DNA of 64,000 nt from Staphylococcus equorum (GCF_029024965.1 NZ_CP118982.1:1488001-1552000); one strand, 5' to 3'; shown: positions 10,380 through 21,378, counted from the stretch's first letter. A program made the numbers and translations. The notes: generated by a model from the sequence alone, not told the origin.

Positions 10380-11639
10380 CTATTTTTTAACTTTTTTTCT
10401 AACATTATTCAACGTATTAAATAACCAATATTTTGTTTTCTTAATTGGTTTATAAAAATCGCCGATTAATTCTTCAATTTGCACATTAAATCCACGTTTA
10501 AAGCGATATACTCCGTAATCTTCACTATTTTCAGTGAAATCGCCTGATAAACCATAGAAATTGTAGCGACCATAACCATTGTCAAAACAATAGTTCAACA
10601 TGTACCAATGCATCATATAAGGTCCCATATATTGATTATATTTTTCTGATGAACCACCAGAGAAGTAGTTTACTTCATATGCATTTGCAAAATAAACACC
10701 AGCAGCTAAATTTAATATAGCACCATCTGTTAATCTTAATTCACTTGCATGCATTAACTCTTTTTTATCATGCTCTATTTGTTTATCCAGTTCTGTAATT
10801 TTCTTCAACTGTTTATCTGTTTTATTTTCATTCTGCATGATTTGATCTCTACGTGATTCTTTATCATTAATACTCTCTTGTGTATTTTCAATATATTCAT
10901 TTAAGTCTATATATGCTAAAGGTATTAAAGCTTTATCACCATAGTTATCAATAAAATTATAGAAATATTCATCTGTTTTAGATACGAAGCCAGCACGCTT
11001 TTCAGTTTCTCGATAAAGATCTAAGAAAAGACCGAATTCATCTCTATTTAACAACCTAACTTTAACACCAAAATTGATTGCTTTATTGATATTACGTTTT
11101 CTTTGGCTATCAAATTGTTTTTTTAGAGAAGCTGGTGTTTGTCCATCTAAGTTCAATACACCCATCCATCTTACTTGGCTAGATGTATCATATTCAGTCG
11201 TAAAGCCGTGATGTGTATACCCATGAGATTTAAATAAGTTGACTAATGCGTCATTCTTATCTGGTTCTGGCAATGGATTGATATCTTTATCGTATATTTT
11301 ATAGATCCAGTACGGGTCCATTTTGACATATAAACAATTATGGTGTTGAAGATAATGATCTAATTCACGTAAATAGAAATCTACTAAACCTAAATCATTG
11401 TAATCCATAACTGGACCACGATTAGAATAATAAACATAGCTTCCCATTGTAGGAATTTTAGAGAAAAGACTAGCAGCAATAACCTGATTGTCGTCATCTT
11501 TTAAGCCTAATAGTACAACTTGAAATCCATCTTCTTCTCTTGTTGCAATATTTTCTTTTACTTGAAAGTAATGACTCTCTAATGCCGGGTTTTGTACAAA
11601 ATTGTCATACTCTTTGACGGTTAACTCTGTAAATTTCAT
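10380..11639 (-). CDS. femB: FemB, adds glycines 4-5 of the pentaglycine interpeptide bridge
   Basis: This 419-residue FemABX aminoacyltransferase transfers residues from charged tRNA to lipid II-linked peptide on the inner face of the membrane. It has the two-subdomain GNAT-like fold, with a long charged coiled-coil arm at about residues 240-300 (many Lys/Glu/Gln). The C-terminal signature [23 protein letters not shown] is nearly identical to that in FemA. AAGGGA precedes the ATG. It lies 30 bases after femA and is surely co-transcribed with it. Confidence 0.95.
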   Translation of the reverse strand: MKFTELTVKEYDNFVQNPALESHYFQVKENIATREEDGFQVVLLGLKDDDNQVIAASLFSKIPTMGSYVYYSNRGPVMDYNDLGLVDFYLRELDHYLQHHNCLYVKMDPYWIYKIYDKDINPLPEPDKNDALVNLFKSHGYTHHGFTTEYDTSSQVRWMGVLNLDGQTPASLKKQFDSQRKRNINKAINFGVKVRLLNRDEFGLFLDLYRETEKRAGFVSKTDEYFYNFIDNYGDKALIPLAYIDLNEYIENTQESINDKESRRDQIMQNENKTDKQLKKITELDKQIEHDKKELMHASELRLTDGAILNLAAGVYFANAYEVNYFSGGSSEKYNQYMGPYMMHWYMLNYCFDNGYGRYNFYGLSGDFTENSEDYGVYRFKRGFNVQIEELIGDFYKPIKKTKYWLFNTLNNVRKKVKK

Positions 11640-11669
11640 TCTAGCTTAGTTCCCTTCTATAATTTATAT

Positions 11670-12932
11670 CTACTTCTTAATATCTTTTAGTTTTTTTAAT
11701 GTCGTATAAATTTTGTACATTGGCTTATTAATAGGTTTTACAAAATCTCCAACGTATTCTACGACTTCGGCATTAAATCCTTTTTTGAATTTCACTACGC
11801 CTGCATCTTCCGCATCTTCTGTGAAATTACCACTGATACCGTAGAAGTTATATCTATCTATATTATTGTCAATAGCGTAATTAATCATCTTCCACTGTAT
11901 CGCATAACTACCAGCAAAGTGTCTAAATTCATTTGAAGTACCACCTGCATAATAAACCACTTCATAGGGATTAATAATAAAGTAAGCTGCAGAAATTGGT
12001 AATTCATTACCGTGTTCAGCCTGTAATGATTGCGCTTCTTCTATTTTTTGTTGATTTGCAATAAGCTGTTGTTCTAAATTATCTCGTTTATTATAAGCCT
12101 TTTTATTTTCAGGTCGCTTTTCTATATCTTTAATCGCTTTGTTAATATCTTTACTTAAGACATCACGCTCTGCTTTTAATTCTTCGATATACTCATCGAA
12201 GTCCATATAAGCTAATGGAACCAAGATACGATTCTTATAATATCTCAATCTATTATAATAAAAGCTATCTTCCCTATCATCAAATTCTTTTGATTCAGAT
12301 GTATCTTCCATAAACGAGCGGAAGATTGGTAATTCGTCTTCTTCTAAGAATCTTACTTTAACACCATTCTTCTGAACTTTTTTTGTATTACGTTTACGTA
12401 GACTATCCATACCGTTAAGTACATCTTTAGCTGTTTTACCTGCTAAATCTAATACTGAATGGTATCTAATTTGAAGAATTGGATCAAAGCCAGTTAAAAA
12501 TCCTTGGTGTTTGTATCCTAATTGTTTCATTTTGTCGAAAAACCAGTCATGACCAGCATTTTCTAACACTTCTCCGTCATGGTTACGATATTGATAAGCT
12601 AAATAAGGATCAACTCTTAAATGTAAACCTTTATGTTTTTTAACATATTTAGTTAATTCATTAAAGAAGTAATGAACAAGTTCTTTATTTTCAAAATCTA
12701 TAACAGGTCCTCTGTTTGTATAAAAATATTTATAAAACTTCATTACTGGTACTGCAGTAAGTAAACATGCTGCAATGACTTCGTTTTCATTGTTTTTAAT
12801 ACCAACTAAGTGCGTTTCTGTACTTTCTGCAATTTTCAATTCGTAGTTTCCTACCATTTGTGTGAAATGACTATTTGGCATATTATCTGTAAATGTACCG
12901 AACTCTTTAGCAGTTAAATTCGTAAATTTCAT
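11670..12932 (-). CDS. femA: FemA, adds glycines 2-3 of the pentaglycine interpeptide bridge
   Basis: This 420-residue FemABX transferase is a paralogue of the next gene, femB; both open with MKFT-LT-KE. A helical coiled-coil insertion lies at about 240-305, and the C-terminal RYNFYGISGNFTEDAEDAG block is diagnostic. It extends the glycyl-lipid II made by FmhB (FemX) and is needed for normal peptidoglycan cross-linking. GGAGTATACAAA precedes the ATG. It heads the femAB operon, located beyond the 3' end of the trp operon as in other staphylococci. Confidence 0.95.
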   Translation of the reverse strand: MKFTNLTAKEFGTFTDNMPNSHFTQMVGNYELKIAESTETHLVGIKNNENEVIAACLLTAVPVMKFYKYFYTNRGPVIDFENKELVHYFFNELTKYVKKHKGLHLRVDPYLAYQYRNHDGEVLENAGHDWFFDKMKQLGYKHQGFLTGFDPILQIRYHSVLDLAGKTAKDVLNGMDSLRKRNTKKVQKNGVKVRFLEEDELPIFRSFMEDTSESKEFDDREDSFYYNRLRYYKNRILVPLAYMDFDEYIEELKAERDVLSKDINKAIKDIEKRPENKKAYNKRDNLEQQLIANQQKIEEAQSLQAEHGNELPISAAYFIINPYEVVYYAGGTSNEFRHFAGSYAIQWKMINYAIDNNIDRYNFYGISGNFTEDAEDAGVVKFKKGFNAEVVEYVGDFVKPINKPMYKIYTTLKKLKDIKK

Positions 12933-13142
12933 TTTGTATACTCCTATTTGTTTATAATTCTTTTTTTATTTGAGTTTAAACTTCAATCTTGATTATTATA
13001 CAATAACCATTTATAAAACTAAATCAATAGCATATATAAATTCATTATACATGAACTTTATGTATGACTTATTATATCACTACTTTTATTTTAACAAAGA
13101 ATGAGCAATTAAACACATTTGCCCATAGTTATAACAACAAAA

Positions 13143-13215
13143 ACTGGAAAACTTAATAAGTTTTCCAGTTTTCTTTATAGTTGGGAGTGGAACATGTATA
13201 TCTGTCCCACTCCCT
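13143..13215 (-). terminator. Two tandem hairpins after the DJ-1/PfpI-like gene
   Basis: On the minus strand the transcript first meets GGGAGTGGGAC/GTTCCACTCCC (13183-13215). It then meets AACTGGAAAACTT/AAGTTTTCCAGTT followed by TTTGTTG (13143-13170). The second is a typical terminator. The first has the GGAGTGGGACA motif common in staphylococcal intergenic regions. Confidence 0.75.
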
Positions 13216-13228
13216 ATCATACTATGTT

Positions 13229-13888
13229 CTAATTTAAAGCGTCTCGTAATGTTTCACCTATTACTACGCTTGATTGTGGATTTTGACCAGTAATAAATTG
13301 GTTATCTGTTTCTACGTGTTCAGTGAAGTTGTCTTGAGTTACAAATTGAGCACCTTGGTTTTCTAATTCTGACTGAGTTAAGAAAGGTACTTTGTCCTCA
13401 AAGCCCATTGCACGTTCCTCTTCATCTGTAAATGCAGTTAACGTCACACCCTTCACTAGGAAGTTACCTTTCTTATCTTTAGCACCGACAAAAGCACTCG
13501 GTCCGTGACATACAGATGCAATAATTTTATCATCTGCTTTAAAGTCAGCAAGTACTGAAGCTAACTTCTGATTATGCGCAAAATCAAATACAGTGCCGTG
13601 ACCTCCTGGTAAATATACAGCGTCATATTGACTCACATCTATATCTTCTATACTTGATGCTGATTTCGTTTGCTCAACAAATGCTTTATATTTATTAAGC
13701 TCACCATTCTGTGTGGAATTGGGATCTAATGGGACTTCCCCGCCATTTATTGTAGCAATATCTACATTAATGTTTGCTGCTGTTAATATATTATAAGGTT
13801 CACTTGCTTCTTCTAACCATAATCCTGTTGGTGTACCATCTTCAAATTGGTTTACACTTGTTATGATAAACAAGACTTTTTTACTCAA
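13229..13888 (-). CDS. DJ-1/PfpI-family protein (type 1 glutamine amidotransferase-like, Hsp31-type)
   Basis: The 219-residue protein has the nucleophile elbow IASVCHGPSAFVG, where Cys-His is the DJ-1 superfamily catalytic pair. It also has the partner Glu in the EASEPYNILTAA segment and the YLPGGHGTVFDF oxyanion loop. These mark the Hsp31/YajL-like branch, whose members act as chaperones, glyoxalases or deglycases; the substrate cannot be told from sequence. The start is a TTG after AGAGGTG. It lies between trpA and femA on the same strand. No clear terminator is seen after trpA, so some trp read-through is possible. Confidence 0.85.
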   Translation of the reverse strand: MSKKVLFIITSVNQFEDGTPTGLWLEEASEPYNILTAANINVDIATINGGEVPLDPNSTQNGELNKYKAFVEQTKSASSIEDIDVSQYDAVYLPGGHGTVFDFAHNQKLASVLADFKADDKIIASVCHGPSAFVGAKDKKGNFLVKGVTLTAFTDEEERAMGFEDKVPFLTQSELENQGAQFVTQDNFTEHVETDNQFITGQNPQSSVVIGETLRDALN

Positions 13889-14035
13889 ATTATGTCACCT
13901 CTTTTAAAAAATAAGAGAATAGCTATATTTTATTCTATGAAATTGCATCACTTTAAATTACATGCTACATACTTCAAAAATGTATTCTCTCTTAGTAGCG
14001 TACCCATAATTCCAACGTATTACACACACAATGCT

Positions 14036-14773
14036 TTATTCACTTTTTTTATCGAGCGCACTTCTAATAGAATTAAAATAGCTGACTGTGTCTTCTTTTG
14101 GATCTCGTGCTAATCGTTTAACAATTTCACTCCCTATAACCACACCATCAGAAGCTTCTATGATATCTGATACATGTTTTGGTGTACGAATACCAAATCC
14201 TGCAACCACCGGCACATTGGACATTGATTTTATATGTTTAATTCTATCTTTAAGTTCAGGATGGAACTTACCATTTTCTCCTGTTGTCGCATTCATTGTT
14301 ACTGTATAAATAAATCCTTCCGCATCTTGAACGATTTGATTACTACGTTCTTCAGATGTCGTCATAGCAATGAGTGAAATAATATTCACTTTTCTGTCAG
14401 GATGACGTTCTTTTAATTGTTGCATAAGTTCATGTGGCAAATCAGGAATGATTAAACCGTAGACACCTGCTTTTTCACAAGCTTTAAAAAATGCATCTTC
14501 TCCATAAAAATTAATAATATTATAATAAGTCATTAATACATATTTACTTGATATTGAGTCACGATGTTCAGTAAGTTGATCTAAAATATACTGAATATTG
14601 ACGCCTTCTTCTATAGCTTTGCTACCAGCGTCCATAATGACTGGTCCATCAGCCACTGGGTCTGAAAATGGCACACCTACTTCAACAATATCAGCGCCTG
14701 CATCACTGACGGTTTTAAGATTTTCAATAAAAGATTTATTACCCATAATATATGGAATGAATAGTTTACGCAT
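14036..14773 (-). CDS. trpA: TrpA, tryptophan synthase alpha subunit
   Basis: This 245-residue TIM-barrel subunit cleaves indole-3-glycerol phosphate to indole, which is channelled to TrpB. The family motif [16 protein letters not shown] holds the catalytic Glu/Asp, and [10 protein letters not shown] is the phosphate-binding loop. I use the ATG at 14773, giving the normal N-terminus [11 protein letters not shown]. It overlaps the trpB stop by 8 bases, with AAGGCGGTG as ribosome site inside trpB. It is the last trp gene. Confidence 0.95.
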   Translation of the reverse strand: MRKLFIPYIMGNKSFIENLKTVSDAGADIVEVGVPFSDPVADGPVIMDAGSKAIEEGVNIQYILDQLTEHRDSISSKYVLMTYYNIINFYGEDAFFKACEKAGVYGLIIPDLPHELMQQLKERHPDRKVNIISLIAMTTSEERSNQIVQDAEGFIYTVTMNATTGENGKFHPELKDRIKHIKSMSNVPVVAGFGIRTPKHVSDIIEASDGVVIGSEIVKRLARDPKEDTVSYFNSIRSALDKKSE

Positions 14774-15980
14774 TAGAATCACCGCCTTCTTTCATATAAT
14801 TTCTAATCGTTTCCATATCTTTATCGCCACGTCCCGAAACTGTAACAACAAGAATTTCATCTTTGCCCATCGTTGGTGCTAACGTTTCTACATAGCTTAA
14901 TGCGTGTGCACTTTCTATAGCTGGAATAATACCTTCAGCTTTTGTAAATCTAACTAAAGCATCCATCGCTTGTTTATCACTTGCAGTTGCAAACTTCACT
15001 CTACCTATATCGTGATAATACGAATGTTCTGGTCCAACACCAGGATAATCTAAACCTGCAGATATGGAATGTGCTTGTTGAATTTGACCATTTTCATCTT
15101 GAATGAGATACATTTTAGTACCGTGTAATACGCCTTCTTTACCTTTGTTAATCGCTAGTGCATGTCTATCTGTATCATAACCTTCACCTGCAGCTTCTAC
15201 GCCATATAATTTCACATCATCTTGAACGAATGGATAGAATGTACCAATGGCATTAGATCCACCACCAACACAAGCTACAATTGCATCTGGTAAACGCCCT
15301 TCTTTTTCTTGAATTTGTGCTTTGATTTCTGTACCGATGATTTTTTGTAAATCTCTTACAATAGTTGGAAATGGATCTGGTCCTAAAGCTGAACCTAATA
15401 AATAATGCGTATCATCTACATGGCTTACCCAGTATTGTAATGCTTTATTAACAGCGTCTGATAACGTCCCTTGACCTTCAGTTACAGATTCAACTTTCGC
15501 ACCTAATAATTCCATTCTAAATACGTTTAACGATTGTCTTTTAATATCTTCTTCACCCATAAATACTACCAATTCCATATCAAATAATGCAGCAACCGTC
15601 GCACTCGCAACACCATGTTGACCCGCGCCTGTTTCAGCAACAAGTTTATTTTTACCCATTCTTTTGGCTAATAGTGCTTGGCCTAATGCATTGTTTATTT
15701 TATGCGCACCAGTGTGATTTAAATCTTCACGTTTTAAATAAATTTTGGCGCCACCAAGGGCTTCTGTATATGAATCAGCATATGTCAATGGTGTTTCACG
15801 ACCAACATAGTCTTTAAGGTAACCATCTAATTCTTCTTGAAATTTAGGGTCTGCTTTGGCTTCTTGATAAGCTTGTTTCAATTCTTGAATTGCTGGCATT
15901 AACGTTTCTGGTACGTATTGACCACCATAAGCACCGAAGAAACCAAATTCATCTGCTTCTGTTTGTATGTTTTTATTCAT
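14766..15980 (-). CDS. trpB: TrpB, tryptophan synthase beta subunit
   Basis: This 404-residue PLP enzyme joins indole and serine to make tryptophan. The PLP lysine lies in [21 protein letters not shown] and the phosphate loop [10 protein letters not shown] are intact. AAAGGAGC precedes the ATG. It overlaps trpA by 8 bases and starts two bases after trpF ends, so alpha and beta subunits are translationally coupled. Confidence 0.97.
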   Translation of the reverse strand: MNKNIQTEADEFGFFGAYGGQYVPETLMPAIQELKQAYQEAKADPKFQEELDGYLKDYVGRETPLTYADSYTEALGGAKIYLKREDLNHTGAHKINNALGQALLAKRMGKNKLVAETGAGQHGVASATVAALFDMELVVFMGEEDIKRQSLNVFRMELLGAKVESVTEGQGTLSDAVNKALQYWVSHVDDTHYLLGSALGPDPFPTIVRDLQKIIGTEIKAQIQEKEGRLPDAIVACVGGGSNAIGTFYPFVQDDVKLYGVEAAGEGYDTDRHALAINKGKEGVLHGTKMYLIQDENGQIQQAHSISAGLDYPGVGPEHSYYHDIGRVKFATASDKQAMDALVRFTKAEGIIPAIESAHALSYVETLAPTMGKDEILVVTVSGRGDKDMETIRNYMKEGGDSNA

Positions 15981-15982
15981 AA

Positions 15983-16612
15983 TTAATTTGCTCCTTTTAC
16001 GAGTTTAATAATTGCTGCCATTTTTTCCATATCTTTTTCATTATTTGTTTCTATGCCACTAGCGATATCATAGCCTTGATGTTCTAAATCTAAAGATGTT
16101 ACAGCTTGTATATTGTCGTAATTCATACCGCCTGCGATTAAATAGTTAACATCGTTGAGTGTTTTTAACATTTCCCAATCATATACTTTACCTGTACCAC
16201 CATAAGACTTCGATGGTGTATCAATAATAAACATATCTACATTATCTTTATAATAATCAATAGCTGTCGTTAATGTTTGTTGGTCTGTTGCGGGTAAGGC
16301 TTTGATAACTTTAATGTTCGGATTACTTTTTTTAATAAAATGTACAGTTTCTAACGGTTCATTACCATGGAGTTGAATTGTTGAAATCTGCGTCTGCGTT
16401 ATCAAATTGGTAATCGTGTCATAATCTGGATTAACAACGATGACTACTTTTTCTTTATCGTCAGGTATAACTTCAGTCAATTGTTTAATGGTTGGAATAT
16501 CAACATATCTTTTACTCTTTGGAAAATGAATAAACCCCATTGCATCAATATTTAAGTCTTTTGCTTTGTTTACATCGGCTAATGTGCGGAAGCCACAAAA
16601 CTTTAACTTCAT
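15983..16612 (-). CDS. trpF: TrpF, phosphoribosylanthranilate isomerase
   Basis: This 209-residue TIM barrel performs the Amadori rearrangement of N-(5-phosphoribosyl)anthranilate. The N-terminal KLKFCGF contains the catalytic Cys, and the [17 protein letters not shown] segment holds the catalytic Asp and phosphate-binding glycines. It overlaps trpC by four bases and lies two bases before trpB. Confidence 0.94.
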   Translation of the reverse strand: MKLKFCGFRTLADVNKAKDLNIDAMGFIHFPKSKRYVDIPTIKQLTEVIPDDKEKVVIVVNPDYDTITNLITQTQISTIQLHGNEPLETVHFIKKSNPNIKVIKALPATDQQTLTTAIDYYKDNVDMFIIDTPSKSYGGTGKVYDWEMLKTLNDVNYLIAGGMNYDNIQAVTSLDLEHQGYDIASGIETNNEKDMEKMAAIIKLVKGAN

Positions 16613-17391
16613 CGTTGTACCTTGTCTAATTTTAGACCTGGTAAGAATTGACTTAAGTCATCACATTTCATTAATGATTCACCAATTAATAAACCATCTA
16701 TACCCGAATCAACGATATTTTGAACATCTTGCTCATCTTTGATACCACTTTCTGAAATATAGTAATAACCTGTTTTTTTATCTTCTAAAATCTCATTTGT
16801 ATGCAAGACATCTGTAATGAAACGCTTTAAATCTCTATTATTCACGCCGATAATTTTCGGATCTAATTTATATGCACGTGCCAATTCTTCTTTATCATGA
16901 ACTTCTACGAGCACTTCTAAATTTTGCGATGTAGCATATTGATATAGTTCTCTTAATTCTGGGTCAGTTAAAACGTTAACGATAAGTAATATTATCGAAG
17001 CGCCTGCTTTTTTAGCAACATCAATTTGAATAGGATCTACTACAAAATCTTTACACAATACTGGTAATGATGTTTCTGTTGTCAATGCTTGTAAACGTTC
17101 ATAGCTACCACCAAAATAGTGTTCATCAGTTAATATAGAAACTGCATTCGCGCCATGCGCTTCATAATCTTTCACTTGTTGCGCTAAGTCTCTTGCTGGT
17201 AATCCATCAAGTGTTGGACTTTTAGATTTAATTTCAGCAATTACCCCAAGTTGATTTGAATCGTCTAATTGTGATTGGAATGTTTTTTTATGTGAAATAT
17301 CCACTGCTTCTAGTGTTGATAACTTATCTTCATAATAGCCTTGCTCTAGTAAACCTCTTTTATATGTTACAATCTCATCCAATATAGTCAT
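16609..17391 (-). CDS. trpC: TrpC, indole-3-glycerol phosphate synthase
   Basis: This 260-residue enzyme closes the indole ring of the tryptophan precursor. The motif [11 protein letters not shown] supplies the catalytic Glu and Lys, with [12 protein letters not shown] and [10 protein letters not shown] further on. A GGGAGG site lies inside the end of trpD, which the gene overlaps by 17 bases; it then overlaps trpF by four. Confidence 0.95.
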   Translation of the reverse strand: MTILDEIVTYKRGLLEQGYYEDKLSTLEAVDISHKKTFQSQLDDSNQLGVIAEIKSKSPTLDGLPARDLAQQVKDYEAHGANAVSILTDEHYFGGSYERLQALTTETSLPVLCKDFVVDPIQIDVAKKAGASIILLIVNVLTDPELRELYQYATSQNLEVLVEVHDKEELARAYKLDPKIIGVNNRDLKRFITDVLHTNEILEDKKTGYYYISESGIKDEQDVQNIVDSGIDGLLIGESLMKCDDLSQFLPGLKLDKVQR

Positions 17392-18391
17392 ACGTTTTGC
17401 CTCCCATTTTATTATATTGCGCTAAAGCTTTACCACTTTCTATTAATGCTCGTGCTGCTTTCACACCAGCTTCTATTGTTTCAGTTTTTTCTGCTACATA
17501 GAGTGCGATGCCTGCGTTCAAGATAACAACATCTCTCTTAGCACTATGATCTGTTCCATTTAATATATGCTTCGTGATTTCTAAATTGTCTTGTGGTGTA
17601 CCTCCAACAAGTGCTTCGTTTGGCGCATAATCTAAACCTACATTTTTTGCATTCAGCGTATATTGTTTAATTTCTTCATTTGCTGTTACTTCATAAATAA
17701 TATTGTCGCCAGATAATGTAGCTTCATCCATGCCATTTGCACCGTATACAACGATTGCTTTTTTACGTCCTAAATCTGCTAAGGTTTGTGCAATTTTTTC
17801 TAATTTTGATGTTTCGTAAACACCCATGACTTGATAATCTAATTTAAAAGGATTAATGATTGGCCCAGTAATATTAAATATTGTTGGATTGCTGATACCT
17901 TTTCTGATAGGTTGAATATTTTTCATTATCGGATATGTTTCAGTAGCATTTAAAAAGACCAATCCATTGTCGTCTAATTGTTTTGGTGTATCTTCAACAG
18001 TGCTTGACTTAATAGCCATTGCATTTAACAAATCCGTGCTTCCAGATGATGAAGTGACACTTTTATTACCATGCTTAATGACGGGTACACTTGCACTAGC
18101 GATAACAAAAGATACAGTTGTTGAGATATTAAAACTATTTGATTTATCTCCACCTGTGCCACAAACACACATAGCATTAGGATAGTACGGTTGTTCACGA
18201 TACATAGAATGGATTAAACTATTTGATATATAAGTTAACTCCTCTTGTGTAGTTTCTTTTTCAGAAAACGTTTCGAGTAACTCGATTTTTACGCTGTCTT
18301 CTAGATTTTTAGAAATAAGTAATTCTATAAATTCATTCATTTGTGTTTGGTTGAGTGGTTTATATTGTTTTAACTGTGTTTGTAGCTCCAT
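17375..18391 (-). CDS. trpD: TrpD, anthranilate phosphoribosyltransferase
   Basis: The 338-residue enzyme moves phosphoribose from PRPP to anthranilate. The PRPP loop [16 protein letters not shown] and the [15 protein letters not shown] segment are typical. GGAGGTAACAGAAG precedes the ATG, which lies 32 bases inside trpG. Separate trpG and trpD genes, rather than a fusion, are the usual arrangement in staphylococci. Confidence 0.95.
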   Translation of the reverse strand: MELQTQLKQYKPLNQTQMNEFIELLISKNLEDSVKIELLETFSEKETTQEELTYISNSLIHSMYREQPYYPNAMCVCGTGGDKSNSFNISTTVSFVIASASVPVIKHGNKSVTSSSGSTDLLNAMAIKSSTVEDTPKQLDDNGLVFLNATETYPIMKNIQPIRKGISNPTIFNITGPIINPFKLDYQVMGVYETSKLEKIAQTLADLGRKKAIVVYGANGMDEATLSGDNIIYEVTANEEIKQYTLNAKNVGLDYAPNEALVGGTPQDNLEITKHILNGTDHSAKRDVVILNAGIALYVAEKTETIEAGVKAARALIESGKALAQYNKMGGKTYDYIG

Positions 18392-18956
18392 CTTCTGTTA
18401 CCTCCTTCATTATGTTTAAAAAGTTATTAATGATTTGTTTACCATGTGCCGTAGCAAATGACTCGGGGTGATATTGAATCCCATAATGTAACAATTGTGT
18501 GTGTTCAAATGACTGTATGCAATCTTCTGTTTGTGCCGTTATTGTTAATGTTTCAGGTAGCGTTTGAGGGTTACTCATCAATGAATGATACCGCATAATT
18601 TCTGAATATTCTGGAATATCAGTGTATAACAATGTTTCTTTTGTGATACGCATTTGGTCTTTTTTACCATGTTTTATATAATCACATTGGATAACATCGC
18701 CACCATGATAACAAGTCAAAGCTTGCGACCCTAAGCAAACGCCTAAAATCGGTTTATTTTTATAATGATCAATGATTTGCATTAAATCGTTTGTATCTAA
18801 TGGATGGCCAGGACCTGGTGAAATGATTACTCCGTCAATATTCAGATTATATATAGATGGGTCATCCGGATATTTAACTATCACTTCTTCTTTCTGTGCA
18901 ATCATATCTACTAAGTTATAAGTAAATGAATCATAATTATCAACTATAAGTATCAT
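18360..18956 (-). CDS. trpG: TrpG, anthranilate synthase glutamine amidotransferase subunit
   Basis: This 198-residue class I glutamine amidotransferase releases ammonia for TrpE. The nucleophile Cys is in LGVCLGSQAL and the His-Glu pair in QYHPESFATAHG; the oxyanion motif SPGPGHP is present. It overlaps trpE by four bases and trpD by 32. Presence inside trp argues for TrpG rather than PabA, though one subunit may serve both. Confidence 0.94.
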   Translation of the reverse strand: MILIVDNYDSFTYNLVDMIAQKEEVIVKYPDDPSIYNLNIDGVIISPGPGHPLDTNDLMQIIDHYKNKPILGVCLGSQALTCYHGGDVIQCDYIKHGKKDQMRITKETLLYTDIPEYSEIMRYHSLMSNPQTLPETLTITAQTEDCIQSFEHTQLLHYGIQYHPESFATAHGKQIINNFLNIMKEVTEDGATNTVKTI

Positions 18957-20359
18957 GGTGACACCTCCAATAAGCTTTTAGCTTTTAATTTTGTCTCTTC
19001 AAGTTCTTTTTCTGGTATTGAATCATAAACCACACCACACCCTGCTTCCACATTAATGTGCGTGTCATCAATCATCATTGTGCGAATCGCTAATGCGAAA
19101 TCTAAGTCGTGATTACAATTAATATAACCAATACCGCCACTGTATACGCCACGTTTTTGTGGTTGTACTTCATAGATACGTTGAATCGCTCTTAGCTTAG
19201 GTGCGCCTGATACAGTACCTGTAGGTAATAAACTCGCAATCACTGTCATCGGTGAATAATTGTCTTTAAGCTTTCCAGTAACTTCACTAACGATATGCAT
19301 CACATGTTCGTAACGTTCAATTGTCATTAATTTACCGATTATCGAAGTCCCTGTTTCACTTACACGATGGATATCATTTCTACCCAAATCAACAAGCATA
19401 CTGTGTTCGCTTAATTCTTTTTCATCGTTTTTTAAACTTGCTTCGTTTGCTTGGTCCTCTGCTTCAGTAGCACCTCGTTTTATCGTTCCAGCAATTGGAT
19501 TAGTCACTACTGTTTGTCCTTTTACTTTTACAAAGCTTTCCGGTGAACTACCAACGACAATCGGCTGATCCATATTCAAGTAATACATATATGGACTTGG
19601 ATTTTGACGTTTTAAATTTTGATAAAGCTGATAAGACATGGCTTGTAATTGTTGACCAAAATGATGTTCGTAACTATAAACGATAGATGGTACAACTTGG
19701 AACATATCACCTTGTTGAATAAGTGACTTCATTTTACTAATTGTATTAATAAATTGTTCAGGTGCAATATTTGATTTGATCTCTTTTTCTGTAGCTATAT
19801 GTTCAAGCTCAGAAGGATAAATCGTAATTTGTTTTAATTCTTCTACACGTTTTGCCACGCGTGCTTTTAATTGCTCGTCATTTTCTTTTGAAAATAAGTT
19901 TGTTGCAATAACGTATAAATGCTCTTTGTAATGATCAAATATATATGCATCTTCAACCATATGAAACTTAGCATCATGTTGTGGATGATCTTCAAGATTG
20001 ATTTGTTTCAGTACTGGGAATTCATGTCTTACTAAATCAAAACTACATGACCCTACAAAACCAGAAATAAAAGGTAATAACGCTAATGCTTCGTCTTCAA
20101 TTTCTGCTTTATATTGATCAATTAAATCTTTCATTTTTTTATAAGGTTGCTCATGTTCTATTCTGTTTTCTTCTGGTGTACATACAGTCATTGTTTCATT
20201 ATCTAACGTGATTGAACCGTAAGTATCGAAAATCACTATAGAATAACGCCCCTTTAGTTTCGATTGTTCTGAACTCTCTAATACGATTTTATTTTCTCTC
20301 AATCTTGCTAACGCTTCTGGTGTTACTTCTGCATTTAATCTTTGATATTGCACTTTCAT
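18953..20359 (-). CDS. trpE: TrpE, anthranilate synthase component I
   Basis: This 468-residue enzyme converts chorismate to anthranilate. The N-terminal LESSEQ near residue 29 corresponds to the tryptophan feedback-binding motif. The chorismate-binding C-terminal half has PIAGTIKRG, DLGRNDIHRV, PTGTVSGAPK and GVYSGGIGY. GAGGAGG precedes the ATG directly after the second T-box terminator. As the first structural gene it is controlled by the tandem Trp T-boxes. Confidence 0.96.
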   Translation of the reverse strand: MKVQYQRLNAEVTPEALARLRENKIVLESSEQSKLKGRYSIVIFDTYGSITLDNETMTVCTPEENRIEHEQPYKKMKDLIDQYKAEIEDEALALLPFISGFVGSCSFDLVRHEFPVLKQINLEDHPQHDAKFHMVEDAYIFDHYKEHLYVIATNLFSKENDEQLKARVAKRVEELKQITIYPSELEHIATEKEIKSNIAPEQFINTISKMKSLIQQGDMFQVVPSIVYSYEHHFGQQLQAMSYQLYQNLKRQNPSPYMYYLNMDQPIVVGSSPESFVKVKGQTVVTNPIAGTIKRGATEAEDQANEASLKNDEKELSEHSMLVDLGRNDIHRVSETGTSIIGKLMTIERYEHVMHIVSEVTGKLKDNYSPMTVIASLLPTGTVSGAPKLRAIQRIYEVQPQKRGVYSGGIGYINCNHDLDFALAIRTMMIDDTHINVEAGCGVVYDSIPEKELEETKLKAKSLLEVSP

Positions 20360-20375
20360 TTTATTTTCCTCCTCA

Positions 20376-20590
20376 TAAAAAAATCAGCATCCTTAAACAT
20401 TGTTAAGGACGCTGACGCGCGGTACCACCTAAATTAGTAGATATATACTTGCTTTGATCTACTCTCTCATTGATTTATTCATTTGTTATCCAACAAAACC
20501 CAATTTCAGTATATGTAGGTGTTAGTTTCCATCAACCACTAACTTTCTGCTTGTTACCTTTACATCACTTACTTCATTTTGCTTTCTTAT
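20376..20590 (-). promoter_or_regulatory. T-box leader 2 (tryptophan), proximal to trpE
   Basis: On the minus strand the stem I motif AGTGGTTGATGGAAAC is followed by CTGAAATTGGG with a UGG (Trp) specifier. The T-box sequence AGGTGGTACCGCG is at 20418-20430. The competing terminator TCAGCGTCCTTAA/TTAAGGATGCTGA with T7 is at 20377-20415. It ends 17 bases before the trpE ATG. Uncharged tRNA-Trp should favour the antiterminator. Confidence 0.92.
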
Positions 20591-20599
20591 TTTTTGGTA

Positions 20600-20830
20600 T
20601 ATAAAAAACACCACACTAACGCATATCTGTAAGGACGCGTTACCGTGGTGCCACCTTAGTTAACAAATTATTTGTTCACTTTAAATATTATAATTTTTAA
20701 TTACATCTAAAAGCCCAATTCACATTATATGTAGTGCTAATTTCCATCAACCATTAGCTTTCTGCTTGCTACATGTCATATATGCTACGTTATCTTTCAA
20801 ATGGCAACCTAAGTTGCGAAAAGTAATTAC
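20600..20830 (-). promoter_or_regulatory. T-box leader 1 (tryptophan), promoter-proximal
   Basis: This second, complete T-box lies upstream of the first. It has TAATGGTTGATGGAAATTA in stem I, the specifier context GTGAATTGGGC (UGG), and the T-box AAGGTGGCACCACGG (20643-20657). The terminator GCGTTACCGTGGTG/CACCACACTAACGC with U6 spans 20603-20650. Transcripts must pass both decision points to reach trpE. Confidence 0.9.
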
Positions 20831-20835
20831 CTAGT

Positions 20836-20864
20836 ATGCTACAAGGATATTTTTAATTTGTCAA
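20836..20864 (-). promoter_or_regulatory. trp operon promoter
   Basis: TTGACA (20859-20864), a 17-bp spacer and TAGCAT (20836-20841) on the minus strand lie directly before T-box leader 1. Confidence 0.8.
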
Positions 20865-20890
20865 CATTTGAATTTATATTAATTATTATT

Positions 20891-21100
20891 TTACTTTAAG
20901 CGATGATTATTGTTGAAATCATTTTGGTTATACTTTTTGAAGTTGGTTTTGAATACATAACCCCCAATGACTAGCATTAAAATAGGCATAATAATAATGA
21001 CATATATCGCCTCACTACCAAAAAAGTTAGTGAAAAATGCTAAAGCAAAAATAATGAATAATATTAAAAACAAAAGGTTTAAGATTACTGTTTTTTTCAT
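20891..21100 (-). CDS. Small two-helix membrane protein, unknown
   Basis: The 69-residue product starts at the ATG at 21100, preceded by AAAGGAGATACAGA. A longer frame upstream has no ribosome site. Two hydrophobic helices (about 4-24 and 30-48) are followed by a polar, Asn/Lys-rich tail. I do not recognise the family. It lies just upstream of the trp promoter on the same strand, with a short gap. Confidence 0.65.
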   Translation of the reverse strand: MKKTVILNLLFLILFIIFALAFFTNFFGSEAIYVIIIMPILMLVIGGYVFKTNFKKYNQNDFNNNHRLK

Positions 21101-21349
21101 TCTGTATCTCCTTTTCATAAAACAAAAGTTACATTCAAGCTTATTTTTAGCATAGATTATCATCTTTGTACATGGAATCCGCTGAATTTCCATTACTATT
21201 TTATGATATTTTATATGAAAATCAATTATTTATTATCTATGAATACGATGCTTAATAAACAAAAATAGAATAGAATATATTTTTAATATTATAAATGATA
21301 TAATATTAGTGTCGTCTATCTCTCAGGTGTCAATATGACGTAGAGAGGA

Positions 21350-21378
21350 GGTGCATATTAATGATCGAAGCTCTTGTT
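21350..21378 (+). repeat. Direct repeats a and b at the toxin start (second copies at 21515-21542)
   Basis: GGTGCAT...AATG at 21350-21363 recurs as GGTGCATTCAATG at 21515-21527. CGAAGCTCTTGTT at 21366-21378 recurs as CGAAACTCTTGTT at 21530-21542. The first copies cover the ribosome site and first codons; the second copies are transcribed as complement in the antisense RNA. This is the par/Fst repeat arrangement. Confidence 0.8.

Noticed and set aside
13183..13215. Mobile repeat at GGGAGTGGGAC hairpin
   Set aside because: The motif is common in staphylococcal terminators and here sits exactly at a gene end; nothing suggests movement.
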